Assembly (NCBI GenBank): GCA_943912835.1
Contig: CALTVJ010000007.1
Location: 1 to 37,725, forward strand
Length of the DNA: 37,725 nucleotides
Source of the DNA: an uncultured Porphyromonas sp.
GTDB taxonomy: Bacteria; Bacteroidota; Bacteroidia; Bacteroidales; Porphyromonadaceae
Reading direction: 5' to 3'
Shown: positions 7,876 to 16,582 of the stretch, piece after piece
Layout: each line of letters begins with the position of its first letter
How positions within the stretch are numbered: the first letter of the stretch is position 1
Position numbers and translations under genes: made by a program
Notes under the pieces: model-generated
What the model was told of the DNA's origin: nothing
Seen by the model: the letters and a program-made list of their open reading frames with translations, nothing else
Database searches by the model: none

Positions 7876-9231
7876 ATGACCCAAGTATTACAACAAACAT
7901 TACGAGACAAACCTTTGGCTCGTTGGTCTGCCCTAGTTATTGTTTCAATTACAATGATGTGTGGCTATTTCCTAACGGATGTCATTTCTCCGTTGGAAAG
8001 CATTCTGACAAAATCCGGCTGGAGCTCTGAAGAATATGGTTTCTTCTCAGGCGCTTATGGGTACATCAACGTTTTCCTATTAATGCTCTTCTTTGGAGGA
8101 ATAATTCTAGACAAAATGGGAATACGTTTCACTGGCATTATGTCTACAGCCTTAATGTTAATTGGTGCTGCTCTGAAATACTATGCTTTTAGTACAGATT
8201 TTGGGACATCTGCAATTACAATTCCTGTGATAAACCAAAGTCTATCTATGCAAGCAGCTTGGGCTTCGCTGGGGTTTGCTGTATTTGGTGTTGGAGCAGA
8301 AATTACTGGGATTACTGTTTCTAAGATTATTGTTAAATGGTTTGAGGGTAAAGAACTTGCTATGGCATTAGGTCTACAAGTAGCAACAGCTCGCTTAGGG
8401 ACAGCAGCAGCTTTAGGGATTAGTCCAATTATTGCCAAGTCTTATGCTGGAGACCCTTCTGCACCGGTCTTAGTAGGACTTATAGTTTTGATTGTCGGCT
8501 TTTTATCTTACTTTGTTTATGTCATCATGGATAAAAAAGAAGATGAAGCTATGCTAGCCATTAAAGGCACAAGTAGTCAAGAGCAAGAGAGTGACGACGG
8601 CTTCAAATTTTCGGATATTTCTATGATTGTTCGTAATCGTGCATTTTGGCTAATTACCCTCCTTTGCCTTATGTTTTACTCGGCCGTATTTCCATTTCTG
8701 AAATTCGCAACCAAACTGATGATTGAGAAATACCAAGCACCAGAAGAGTATGCTGGATTAATCCCAGCTTTATTACCTTTCGGTACAATACTTCTAACTC
8801 CTCTTTTTGGTTCTATTTACGATAGAAAAGGCAAAGGAGCTACTCTTATGATCATTGGATCAGCAATGCTTGTACTTGTGCATACGCTCTTCGCTCTACC
8901 TATTATGAATGTATGGTATTTTGCTGTAGTAATTATGCTAATACTTGGAGTAGCCTTTTCTCTCGTTCCTAGTGCTATGTGGCCATCTGTACCCAAAATC
9001 ATACCTATGAAACAGTTAGGTACTGCATACGCTATTATATTTTATATTCAAAATATAGGGCTTAGCCTTGTACCTGTCTTCATTGGTAAAGTAAATGGAG
9101 AGTATAACAATTACAGTATTACAATGGGTATTTTCGCTATTTTTGGCTTGATCGCTGTAATACTAGCTCTACTACTTAAAGTGGAAGATTCTCGGAATAA
9201 TTATGGTCTAGAGCAACCCAATATCAAGTAG
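7876..9231 (+). CDS. Major facilitator superfamily transporter
   Basis: An inner-membrane transporter of 451 residues with about 12 hydrophobic segments in two halves, separated by a charged cytosolic loop at about 215-250. The loop after helix 2 has LDKMGIRFTG, a form of the MFS motif DxxGxR, and SIYDRKGKGAT repeats it in the second half. The sequence recalls MFS proteins of the MFSD1/OFA-like groups, but the substrate cannot be read. It starts 10 bp after the GH57 gene and ends just before a bidirectional terminator, so it is the last gene of the glycogen operon. That suggests, without proof, a substrate linked to carbohydrate or energy storage. Confidence 0.85.
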   Translation: MTQVLQQTLRDKPLARWSALVIVSITMMCGYFLTDVISPLESILTKSGWSSEEYGFFSGAYGYINVFLLMLFFGGIILDKMGIRFTGIMSTALMLIGAALKYYAFSTDFGTSAITIPVINQSLSMQAAWASLGFAVFGVGAEITGITVSKIIVKWFEGKELAMALGLQVATARLGTAAALGISPIIAKSYAGDPSAPVLVGLIVLIVGFLSYFVYVIMDKKEDEAMLAIKGTSSQEQESDDGFKFSDISMIVRNRAFWLITLLCLMFYSAVFPFLKFATKLMIEKYQAPEEYAGLIPALLPFGTILLTPLFGSIYDRKGKGATLMIIGSAMLVLVHTLFALPIMNVWYFAVVIMLILGVAFSLVPSAMWPSVPKIIPMKQLGTAYAIIFYIQNIGLSLVPVFIGKVNGEYNNYSITMGIFAIFGLIAVILALLLKVEDSRNNYGLEQPNIK

Positions 9232-9243
9232 AAAGCAGTTGTA

Positions 9244-9289
9244 AACCAAAAGGGGAGAGTGGTAAAATTACCACTCTCCCCTTTTGGTT
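9244..9289. terminator. Bidirectional terminator between MFS gene and bioB
   Basis: A perfect 22 bp inverted repeat (9244-9265 and 9268-9289) around a 2 nt centre. The arms begin AACCAAAAGGGGAGAG, so each strand ends with CTCTCCCCTTTTGGTT. It sits between convergent genes, 12 bp after the MFS stop and 16 bp from the bioB stop, and can stop transcription both ways. Confidence 0.9.
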
Positions 9290-9305
9290 GACAACTCCAG
9301 ATTTG

Positions 9306-10313
9306 TTAGAACGGATAAGTAACTTCCCAATCTTCACTACGATTTTCCATACCACAATCCTCTATCATTTGCATATCATCTTTCGCTTGCTGCCCAACAG
9401 TAGTCAATAGATCCCCTGTAATGGCACTATTGATTCCACAATAAATCGCTTTACGTTGTGTCGCTGGACTAAGTTGTGCACGCCCTCCTGAAAAACGTAA
9501 ATAGGCTTTAGGATTCACTAATCGAAAGATAGCAATAGCAGTAAGAATTTCTACCTCACTTAGAGGGATACTTTCCCCTAGAGGAGTACCAGAAATTGGC
9601 TGAAGAATATTAAAAGGGATACTTAAAGAACCTAATCGGTTAAGATAAAAAGCCAACTCGATTCTCTGCTCTGGAGTCTCTCCCATACCTATTATTCCCC
9701 CGCTACATATACGCATACCGACCCGTCTAGCTGCAGATAAAGTTTCTTCTTTATCTGCTTGTGAATGTGTCGTACACAACTCTGAAAAATAGCTTGGAGC
9801 CGTCTCTACATTACAATGATAAGTTGTTACACCGCTATCAAACAAAGCTTTAAGTTGATGTTCTCTGAGCAAGCCCAAAGAAGCACAACATTTTAGATCT
9901 GGACTACTGTGTTTGATTGCTTTATACGTTTGAGCTATGACTTCGATCTCCTTATCAGTCTGACGTCGTCCACTTGCTACAAGGCTAAAACGTTGGACAC
10001 CCTGTTTATGATTATAGCGTGCTTGAGCCACACATTGACTCGGACTAATTAGCCCATATCGTTCCGCTCCTGTAGCATAATGAGCACTTTGAGCACACCA
10101 CTTACAATCTTCTGGGCAATTACCACTTTTTGCACTAATGATAGAGCATGTATCAAAACTATTACCCATAAAATATCGTGTAACCCGATGAGCTGTATCG
10201 TAGAGCTCTTGTTTATTGGGGTAAGTCAACAAAGAGATAGCCTCTTCTTGTGTAATAGCTCCTCCAGACTTAATTCTTATTTCTATAGATTGAAGCATAT
10301 ATTTATTTTCCAT
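9306..10313 (-). CDS. bioB: Biotin synthase
   Basis: Radical-SAM enzyme inserting sulfur into dethiobiotin to give biotin, with a [4Fe-4S] cluster bound by C66, C70 and C73 in the motif NCPEDCKWC and a second [2Fe-2S] cluster that is sacrificed. The 335-residue length is normal. Further signatures are YHCNVETAPS, CSGGIIGMGE and the C-terminal GINSAITGDLLTT. No other biotin gene is in the window, so bioB stands alone. It follows the peptide transporter gene on the same strand after a 74 bp gap that contains a terminator-like hairpin. No clear TAnnTTTG box lies in that gap, so it may depend partly on readthrough. A second in-frame ATG five codons downstream is an alternative start. Confidence 0.95.
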   Translation of the reverse strand: MENKYMLQSIEIRIKSGGAITQEEAISLLTYPNKQELYDTAHRVTRYFMGNSFDTCSIISAKSGNCPEDCKWCAQSAHYATGAERYGLISPSQCVAQARYNHKQGVQRFSLVASGRRQTDKEIEVIAQTYKAIKHSSPDLKCCASLGLLREHQLKALFDSGVTTYHCNVETAPSYFSELCTTHSQADKEETLSAARRVGMRICSGGIIGMGETPEQRIELAFYLNRLGSLSIPFNILQPISGTPLGESIPLSEVEILTAIAIFRLVNPKAYLRFSGGRAQLSPATQRKAIYCGINSAITGDLLTTVGQQAKDDMQMIEDCGMENRSEDWEVTYPF

Positions 10314-10326
10314 TTATAAAGAGACG

Positions 10327-10361
10327 TTACCCCATAGTCCTTTCATCGAACTATGGGGTAA
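10327..10361 (-). terminator. Terminator-like hairpin between peptide transporter gene and bioB
   Basis: A perfect 12 bp inverted repeat TTACCCCATAGT (10327-10338) / ACTATGGGGTAA (10350-10361) with an 11 nt loop, 26 bp past the transporter stop. The following minus-strand bases are only partly T-rich, so termination may be leaky. A regulatory role for bioB is an alternative. Confidence 0.6.
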
Positions 10362-10387
10362 TATGTTACTGAAAAATTAAGAAAAAA

Positions 10388-11917
10388 CTACTTAGCAACA
10401 CGCTCTAACCACTTAACCATAGATAGCATCACCGTCATTGAAACCAGACAAGCTCCAGCAAAGACAGCCCAAACGACATAAATTGGAAGAGCTTCGTAGA
10501 GAAGTGTTCCTACAAATAGTAATGAATTTCCTACAGCCGTCGCACAAAGCCACAAGCCTTGCATGATACCTTGTAAATGTGGAGGAGCCACCTTAGAAAC
10601 GAACGAAATTCCTAGAGGAGAGATGAACAACTCGGCCAAAGTAAGGATCAAATAGGTCAATACCATCAACCAAGGTGTAACCTTCTCAAAAGTTGCCCCA
10701 GCTTGTACCTCAGCAAAAGTTGGAAGTCCCAAAGACCCTGCAATCATCACCACAAAAGCTAAAGCAGCAATAAACATACCAATCACAATCTTTTTAGGCG
10801 TTGAAGGTTCTTTACCTGCTTTATTCAAACGACTAAATACTGCCAATACAAGGGGGGTAAGTGTCACCACAAATAATGGATTGATTGATTGGAAAATCTC
10901 AGCTCCAGCCAAACTTGTAAATCCTAGGTCTAATTTAAGACTTGATAAATCAATGTAGTCTTTGGCAAATAAAGTCAAAGAAACTCCATTTTGGTGGAAT
11001 GACATCCAGAAGAAGATTACGACAGCAAATACAGCACAAAGAGCCATAATACGCTGTTTTATTTCGCTCGCAGCCATAGTAACCTCTTGCTGGTTTGTAG
11101 TATTTGTTTTTGATACCACAGACACAGCTTCTTTCTGATCAGCAGGGAAAGAGGCCTTATTGAATAGATAAACCAACAGAGAGATCAACATAGCACCTAC
11201 TGCAGCCCAAAACGCATAGTGGAAGCCAGTATTAAAGACACCTAAGTAGTTTGTAGCAAAACTCACATTATCTACAATAGCTTGTCCTTGATTAGCAACC
11301 GTAGCTAAGTCTTGAAACTTAGCCAATTGCTCTGCTGTTGCAGTCTGCCCCAAAACAGCATGACATAGCTCTGGCAGATTAGCATCATAAGTAAAACCAT
11401 TATGCTGCAACCACCAGTTACGAATCCCCACAGCCATCAAAGGAGCAAATATAGCTCCAACATTGATAAACATATAGAACAGACTAAAGCCTGAGTCTCT
11501 TTGAGAGCGGTACTCATCTGTTTCATACATACGACCAACCAATGCTTGTAAATTTCCTTTAAACAGACCATTACCAAAAGAAATCAGAGCCAAAGCAGCA
11601 AAAGTGATATACAGCCAAGTTGTATCTGTTCCACCTGGGACACCAAGTAGAACATACCCTGAAGTCATAACAATGAGACCTGCCAAGATTGTCCCTTTGT
11701 AATTTTTTAGATTATCAGCTATAATCCCTCCTACCAAGGCAAGAATATAAACCGACGCATAGAAAATAGAATAGATTGTACTAGCCTTAGCGCCAGACAA
11801 GCCAAACTTAGCCTGAAGGAACAATAGAAGTACCCCCATCATGATGTAGAAGCCGAAACGCTCCCCCATATTAGTTAGAGAAGCCGCCAGCAATCCCTTA
11901 GGATGATTTTTTAGCAT
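10388..11917 (-). CDS. POT/PTR family peptide transporter
   Basis: A 509-residue inner-membrane proton-coupled di/tripeptide transporter of the MFS-related POT family, with about 12-14 hydrophobic segments. Helix 1 carries NMGERFGFY, the family's ExxER motif, but the first Glu is Asn16; E19 and R20 are kept. The signature GNGLFKGNLQALVGRMY (about 115-131) and FSLFYMFINVGA (about 144-155) match the PTR2 patterns, and LAELFISPLGISFVSKVAP (about 430-448) matches the second-half signature. Uptake of short peptides fits an amino-acid-fermenting Bacteroidales. It starts 24 bp after the DUF4831 gene and is probably cotranscribed with it. A hairpin follows the stop. Substrate preference is not readable. 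Confidence 0.9.
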   Translation of the reverse strand: MLKNHPKGLLAASLTNMGERFGFYIMMGVLLLFLQAKFGLSGAKASTIYSIFYASVYILALVGGIIADNLKNYKGTILAGLIVMTSGYVLLGVPGGTDTTWLYITFAALALISFGNGLFKGNLQALVGRMYETDEYRSQRDSGFSLFYMFINVGAIFAPLMAVGIRNWWLQHNGFTYDANLPELCHAVLGQTATAEQLAKFQDLATVANQGQAIVDNVSFATNYLGVFNTGFHYAFWAAVGAMLISLLVYLFNKASFPADQKEAVSVVSKTNTTNQQEVTMAASEIKQRIMALCAVFAVVIFFWMSFHQNGVSLTLFAKDYIDLSSLKLDLGFTSLAGAEIFQSINPLFVVTLTPLVLAVFSRLNKAGKEPSTPKKIVIGMFIAALAFVVMIAGSLGLPTFAEVQAGATFEKVTPWLMVLTYLILTLAELFISPLGISFVSKVAPPHLQGIMQGLWLCATAVGNSLLFVGTLLYEALPIYVVWAVFAGACLVSMTVMLSMVKWLERVAK

Positions 11918-11941
11918 AAAGTTATTATTTTTAGTTATTCA

Positions 11942-13021
11942 TTATTCTGTTGTGACGCGTAGCAGAGCTCCAGAATTAGGGTCAAAATAGACCGCCGTAG
12001 CTCCTGCCTCCTTGATATTAAACATTTTCTTACTCAGACTTTGTATCGTACCAACCTGTGTGATTGGCAAACGTTGCTTGAGTATATCTCTGCCTTCTGT
12101 ATAAATGCGCATTTCAGCAACCCCAGGTACGTTATATACAATACCATCAAGCTTATCTCTCTTCGCCAATTCTTTAGGGCTTAACTCAGGACTCCTCTCT
12201 ATTATTTTAAGGTCATAACGAACTGGATCACCAGAAAGATCATCCGCAGGAACCACTCCCCATTGAGGTGAAAAGTTAAAAAGTGTACGAGCATTCATAT
12301 CCTCAAGCTCTGGAACGATACGGAATGTATGAGTTTCTATACGATAAGTTCGATAACCTTCAAATAATGAAAGTGTGCGTTTTTCCTCAGTACGGATTTT
12401 ATCTAAAATCAGACGCATACTTTCGCCGTCTTTGGGCATTTGATCAACCTCTCCAGAGACAAGATTCATACCCAATTCTCGGAGCTCATACAAATAATTT
12501 GCGGCAATCTCTGCTCGCTTAGCTTTGGTGGTTGCTAAACTATACTCTCTTGCAAGCGCCGGAGTTTGACGATCATCATCTTGAGGCACCTCTAGCTTAG
12601 CATCTTGATTCCGAGTATCCTGTTGAGGTTCATCTCCATTGATACTAAATATGACACCATTAGGCAACAATTTTATAAAAGGTGCAATGGTCTTTTTGTC
12701 AAAAGTAACGATATAACGCTTTGTTGTATCTGCAACAGCCGATACACCCAAATGTACTCCTACTATCTTATAGGTATCTCGTTCTTTTAATTCAGAGGAT
12801 TTAGACAAGTATTTTTCACTCCAGAGAGCTAGCTCTCCAGGAGTAAATCGCTCATGTAAAACTTTTACTGTGCAAACATACTCTGTTTTCGGTAAAGTAT
12901 AGAGTACACCATAGTCATTATCTGCAGTCGCATTATATCGCTGGACTTGAGACATGAGACGATTAGGGATAAAAAGACTCCCCAAAGCAAGAGCCAAAGG
13001 AAGAAAACGCATTCTATTCAT
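11942..13021 (-). CDS. DUF4831 family secreted protein
   Basis: A 359-residue protein of unknown function, matching the Bacteroidota family DUF4831. It opens with a signal peptide (hydrophobic stretch FLPLALALGSLFIPN) and a likely cleavage near residue 25; there is no lipobox Cys. The mature part is hydrophilic and likely periplasmic. Recognisable segments include a central stretch on oligomeric beta structure (YRTYRIETHTFRIVPELED) and a C-terminal AVYFDPNSGALLRVTTE. It lies 24 bp upstream of a peptide transporter gene and is probably the first gene of that pair; a TATCTTTG box sits 62 bp upstream of the ATG. An ATG three codons in is an alternative start. No enzyme motif was recognised. Confidence 0.75.
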   Translation of the reverse strand: MNRMRFLPLALALGSLFIPNRLMSQVQRYNATADNDYGVLYTLPKTEYVCTVKVLHERFTPGELALWSEKYLSKSSELKERDTYKIVGVHLGVSAVADTTKRYIVTFDKKTIAPFIKLLPNGVIFSINGDEPQQDTRNQDAKLEVPQDDDRQTPALAREYSLATTKAKRAEIAANYLYELRELGMNLVSGEVDQMPKDGESMRLILDKIRTEEKRTLSLFEGYRTYRIETHTFRIVPELEDMNARTLFNFSPQWGVVPADDLSGDPVRYDLKIIERSPELSPKELAKRDKLDGIVYNVPGVAEMRIYTEGRDILKQRLPITQVGTIQSLSKKMFNIKEAGATAVYFDPNSGALLRVTTE

Positions 13022-13082
13022 AGCACAATCTTCGCCGATCTAATGGCAATATAACTCATTTTGATTATTTGTCATCTTCTCA

Positions 13083-13090
13083 CAAAGATA
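13083..13090 (-). promoter_or_regulatory. Likely -7 box for DUF4831-peptide transporter operon
   Basis: TATCTTTG on the minus strand, 62 bp before the DUF4831 ATG. At 19 bp spacing the -33 position reads ATG instead of TTG, so only the -7 element is convincing. Confidence 0.45.
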
Positions 13091-13321
13091 ACCAAAAAAG
13101 TCATTCTGACATCAGCCAATGTTTAGTAATTTTTAGAGTAATCCTCTACATCATTGAAGAGCTAAGGATAGGATAAATAAGACACTCTATATGACATGAT
13201 TTACACTTTCACTTAACCTAAACCTATCGATCCAATAGAAGGATCTTTTTCGTTTAAGTTGGAGGATCGGGAGTCTTCAACTAAGAAAAAATACAAGTAA
13301 ACAGTTTCAACGAAAGTTTAC

Positions 13322-13329
13322 TACCTTTG
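13322..13329 (+). promoter_or_regulatory. Likely -7 box for aroE
   Basis: TACCTTTG, an exact TAnnTTTG match 31 bp before the aroE ATG. No TTG is seen at the expected upstream spacing. Confidence 0.45.
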
Positions 13330-13360
13330 GCTTGCGTGAAATTTAGCAAAATCCCCCACA

Positions 13361-14179
13361 ATGAACAATAAACGACAGTTATACGGGCTAATTGGCTATC
13401 CGATAGGTCATAGTCAATCTCCAAGACTCTTCAAGCAGTATTCACCACTAAAAGAATATGCAGATTATCACCTATTTCCAATCCGCACTCTAAACGAACT
13501 GCCATGTATCATAGAGACTTATCATCCACTTGGTCTCAATATAACTTCACCCTACAAAGAAGCTATTCTACTTTCTTTTGAGGATATACAAATGAGCCCT
13601 GAAGTTATTGAGATTGGTGCATGTAACACATTGTCTTTAAAATATGATGGGGATAGACTATCGTCTATTGCAGCTTACAATACAGATGTATTCGGATTTA
13701 AAGAGAGCCTTCACAAACTTTTATCTGACTATGACAGACTTCCTGCCATAATACTTGGAACTGGAGGAGCAGCTCGAGCTGTAGCTCTATCTCTTAAAAA
13801 GCTTGGATATCATCCTTCAGATATTACATTCATTAGCCGTAATCCACAAGAAGCAGAGACAAAGCTTCTCAAGCTAAATCCCAAAGATATTTATCAAGTT
13901 ATATCGTACACACAACTTGACAAAATACTCATAGAACCATCTATCGTAATTAATGCAAGCCCAATGGGGCTAGGATCAAGTGCTGCACCAGAGATTAATT
14001 ATAGTAAGTTAAGCGACAAACATATTTGCTACGACCTGATTTACTCTGACATAGAAACACCATTCCTACAACAAGCCCAACTATATGGAGCAAAATGTAA
14101 GAATGGTGCAGAGATGTTGCGTTTACAAGCCGAAGCCGCTTGGACTATTTGGAACAATAACTTTCCTTCATTGCTGTAA
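13361..14179 (+). CDS. aroE: Shikimate dehydrogenase
   Basis: Reduces 3-dehydroshikimate to shikimate with NADPH in aromatic amino acid synthesis. At 272 residues it has normal length. The substrate-binding start GYPIGHSQSP (12-21) and the catalytic lysine K66 in NITSPYKEA are present, as is NTDVFGF with the partner Asp (about 103-109). The NADP-binding loop is LGTGGAARAV (about 130-139), and ASPMGLG stands where NTTPLGM is common. It is a single plus-strand gene with its own -7 box. Its last 35 bp overlap the 3' end of the convergent cobA-hemD gene. The family (AroE rather than YdiB) fits the short length, but quinate activity cannot be excluded. Confidence 0.92.
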   Translation: MNNKRQLYGLIGYPIGHSQSPRLFKQYSPLKEYADYHLFPIRTLNELPCIIETYHPLGLNITSPYKEAILLSFEDIQMSPEVIEIGACNTLSLKYDGDRLSSIAAYNTDVFGFKESLHKLLSDYDRLPAIILGTGGAARAVALSLKKLGYHPSDITFISRNPQEAETKLLKLNPKDIYQVISYTQLDKILIEPSIVINASPMGLGSSAAPEINYSKLSDKHICYDLIYSDIETPFLQQAQLYGAKCKNGAEMLRLQAEAAWTIWNNNFPSLL

Positions 14180-15659
14180 TAAGATTGCTTAAACCAGGGC
14201 TGGAGGCTTGAGCTGTTGGCTTATAACCATAAGCAAGCATAGTTTGGGTTGTTATTGGACCAATTGAGGCCATTTTAATGCCAGAAAGAAGATGCTCTAA
14301 CCCATACATTTTGAGCAGGTCTCGAAAATTTGTCACAGCAGAAGAGCTACAAAAAGTTACCCATTCCAACTCCTCTGTCAACAAACGTTCTAAATCTTCT
14401 TTTTTGTAGGCTACAGGCTTATTTTTATAAACTACGATATTTTCTACATCTATACCATAGCAAGACAATGCGTCTTCGAAGGCTGGTCGAACAAGGTTGC
14501 TCGTAGGATGTAATACAGACTTAGCCATACTTTGTGCAGCGATACACTCTGCCATCCCCTCTGATGTATGTATCTCTGCAATCCAATCAGCGGATACTCC
14601 ATAGGCTAGAAGAGCTTTCTGAGTAGATGGACCAACGACACTAATTCCTTTAAAGTTTGATAAGTATCGACTATCTTTACCCAGATCTCTTAGATATGAA
14701 AAAAAGGCATCAACAGCATTAGGAGAGCTTAAGGCTAGTATTGTTTCACTCCAATCTCTATCAATAAAAGATGTATCTGGACTTGAACAATACTCAATCT
14801 CAAAAGTTGGTAAAACCTTAGGTGTCGCACCCTCTAAACGAAAAAGTTCACTTAAATCAGAACTCTGCCCCTCCGAACGTGTTATTAAAACAGTCTTTCC
14901 AGCAAGAGGACTTGGATTATACCATTCGTATTTACCTGCGAACTCCAAGACTTCTCCAACAACAAATAAACCAGGAGCTAAGCTATCATAATCATAAGCC
15001 CCTTCTATAAAACTATCTAATCGGTCAACAACAAACGATTGATTTGGTCTTGTACCTTGACTAATTATTCCGGCCAAACTCGCTCTAGGCATCCCAGCCC
15101 CTATAAGCCCCTGCACAATCTGGGGTACAATACGCATACCCATATAAAAGACAAGAGTACCTCCTAAACGAACGTAAGCATCCCAATCTAGATCTGAGAA
15201 CGAACCACTTTGACTAAAGGCTGTAATCAAACTCACAGAACGACTTAATCCTCTATGAGTTACCGGTACACCCAAATAAGCAGGAGCGGCTAAACCTGAG
15301 GTAACGCCAGGGACTATTTCAAATTGAATACCTGCGTCTTTAAGTGCAATCATTTCTTCACCACCTCTACCAAAAACAAATGGATCCCCTCCCTTTAGAC
15401 GAACTATCTTCCGATACTTTCCACTCTGAGCCATATCAATAAGTAGTTTATTGATAGACTCCTGAGATAAAGCATGTTGTCCTGCTCGTTTACCTACATA
15501 TATGAGTTTTGCCCGATGTGGGAATAAATGATGTATGTTCTCAGCAACAAGAGCATCATAAATTATGAGATCTGCAGAAGAAAGCAAACGATATGCTCTT
15601 AAGGTCAGCAAATCCTCTCCACTAGGACCTGCACCTAATAGATACACTACACTATCCAT
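14145..15659 (-). CDS. cobA-hemD: Fused uroporphyrinogen-III C-methyltransferase / uroporphyrinogen-III synthase
   Basis: Two enzymes in one 504-residue chain. Residues 1-240 are the SAM-dependent CobA domain making precorrin-2, with YLLGAGPSGEDLLTLRA at the start, KGGDPFVFGRGGEE and VPGVTSGLAAPAYLGVPVTH. Residues about 255-500 are a HemD domain that cyclises hydroxymethylbilane, beginning GKTVLITRSEGQ; HemD is poorly conserved and is recognised from overall pattern. Such fusions are known in other anaerobes. The ATG at 15659 is preferred; a GTG at 15665 would make a GTGA overlap with hemC. It is the last gene of the hemA-hemC run. The fused pair sends uroporphyrinogen III directly to siroheme or corrinoids. 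Confidence 0.9.
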   Translation of the reverse strand: MDSVVYLLGAGPSGEDLLTLRAYRLLSSADLIIYDALVAENIHHLFPHRAKLIYVGKRAGQHALSQESINKLLIDMAQSGKYRKIVRLKGGDPFVFGRGGEEMIALKDAGIQFEIVPGVTSGLAAPAYLGVPVTHRGLSRSVSLITAFSQSGSFSDLDWDAYVRLGGTLVFYMGMRIVPQIVQGLIGAGMPRASLAGIISQGTRPNQSFVVDRLDSFIEGAYDYDSLAPGLFVVGEVLEFAGKYEWYNPSPLAGKTVLITRSEGQSSDLSELFRLEGATPKVLPTFEIEYCSSPDTSFIDRDWSETILALSSPNAVDAFFSYLRDLGKDSRYLSNFKGISVVGPSTQKALLAYGVSADWIAEIHTSEGMAECIAAQSMAKSVLHPTSNLVRPAFEDALSCYGIDVENIVVYKNKPVAYKKEDLERLLTEELEWVTFCSSSAVTNFRDLLKMYGLEHLLSGIKMASIGPITTQTMLAYGYKPTAQASSPGLSNLITAMKESYCSK

Positions 15660-15661
15660 AA

Positions 15662-16582
15662 TCACTCTCGTCTTAAGGGAATTGTTTTTTCTTGTAAGTA
15701 TTTATATATCTCGTCATTTGAAGCTTCACTCCCTACAACTACAGCCTTTAACGTTTGTTGGTCATCGTTTAAGTTATAAAGAGTAACTAAATAGCCTTGA
15801 TAAATCTTATCATCAGTTTCATCAGAGGTTTCGATTGGTTCACAGAAACAACCTAAAGGGACAGCACATCCACCTCCTAAAGCCTGCAAAATATACCTCT
15901 CAATTTCTGTACAACGAGCTGTTATAGGGCAGTGTATTTGAGACAAAATATCAGCTAAAGCCTTGTCTTCAACTCTTTGTTGAATTGCTATAGCTCCTTG
16001 ACCTGGAGCTGGAACCATATCTTCTATCGATAATTCACTAGTTATTTGATTCTGCAAACCAAGACGCTCCAAACCTGCACATGCCATAACAAGTGCATCA
16101 TACTCTCCAGAATCAAGTTTTGACAAACGAGTTTCTACATTGCCTCGAATCTCTTTAATCAAGATATCTGGACGTTTTTCCAAAATCTGAGCTGCCCTTC
16201 TAGGACTACTGGTACCAACAATCGCAGATTTAGGTAGACTATCTATCGATGATGCCACCCCCAACAAGGCATCATGAGGATTTGCTCGTGGCAAGACACA
16301 ACTAATATAAGTTCCTTCAGGTTGGAGTACGGGGAGATCTTTCAGGCTATGGACAGCACAATCTATTTCTTTCTCTAACAATGCGATTTCCAACTCTTTA
16401 GTAAATAATCCCTTATCCCCTGAAGCATTCAACGAGAGATCTAAACGCTTATCTCCCTTTGTTTTTATTATTTTAAGCTCTACAAGGATGTCTGGATTTG
16501 ATACCTGAAGCCTTCGCTGTACCTCACGAGCTTGAGCGAGAGCCAAATTCGATCCTCGAGTTCCGATAATTATGGTCTTCAT
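15662..16582 (-). CDS. hemC: Porphobilinogen deaminase (hydroxymethylbilane synthase)
   Basis: Polymerises four porphobilinogens to hydroxymethylbilane in the cytosol. The 306-residue protein starts with the family signature TRGSNLALAQA. It keeps the catalytic aspartate D82 in HSLKDLPV, the arginine-rich substrate loop GTSSPRRAAQ (123-132) and the cofactor cysteine C239 in LGGGCAVPLGCF, which carries the dipyrromethane. The ATG overlaps the hemA stop as ATGA, and its stop adjoins the cobA-hemD start, so the three are translated together. The product feeds the HemD domain of the next gene. Confidence 0.96.
   Translation of the reverse strand: MKTIIIGTRGSNLALAQAREVQRRLQVSNPDILVELKIIKTKGDKRLDLSLNASGDKGLFTKELEIALLEKEIDCAVHSLKDLPVLQPEGTYISCVLPRANPHDALLGVASSIDSLPKSAIVGTSSPRRAAQILEKRPDILIKEIRGNVETRLSKLDSGEYDALVMACAGLERLGLQNQITSELSIEDMVPAPGQGAIAIQQRVEDKALADILSQIHCPITARCTEIERYILQALGGGCAVPLGCFCEPIETSDETDDKIYQGYLVTLYNLNDDQQTLKAVVVGSEASNDEIYKYLQEKTIPLRRE

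Larger units (their letters stand above)
13022..13360. other. Divergent intergenic region between DUF4831 gene and aroE
   Basis: This 339 bp region holds outward-facing -7 boxes for both neighbours (13083-13090 and 13322-13329). A short repeat GATCC/GGATC near 13230-13246 is followed by five T residues on the plus strand and could be a weak hairpin. No gene or known RNA was seen. Confidence 0.55.

Noticed and set aside
13230..13253. Short GATCC/GGATC hairpin with T run
   Set aside because: A 5 bp stem is too short for a confident terminator and no plus-strand gene ends there.
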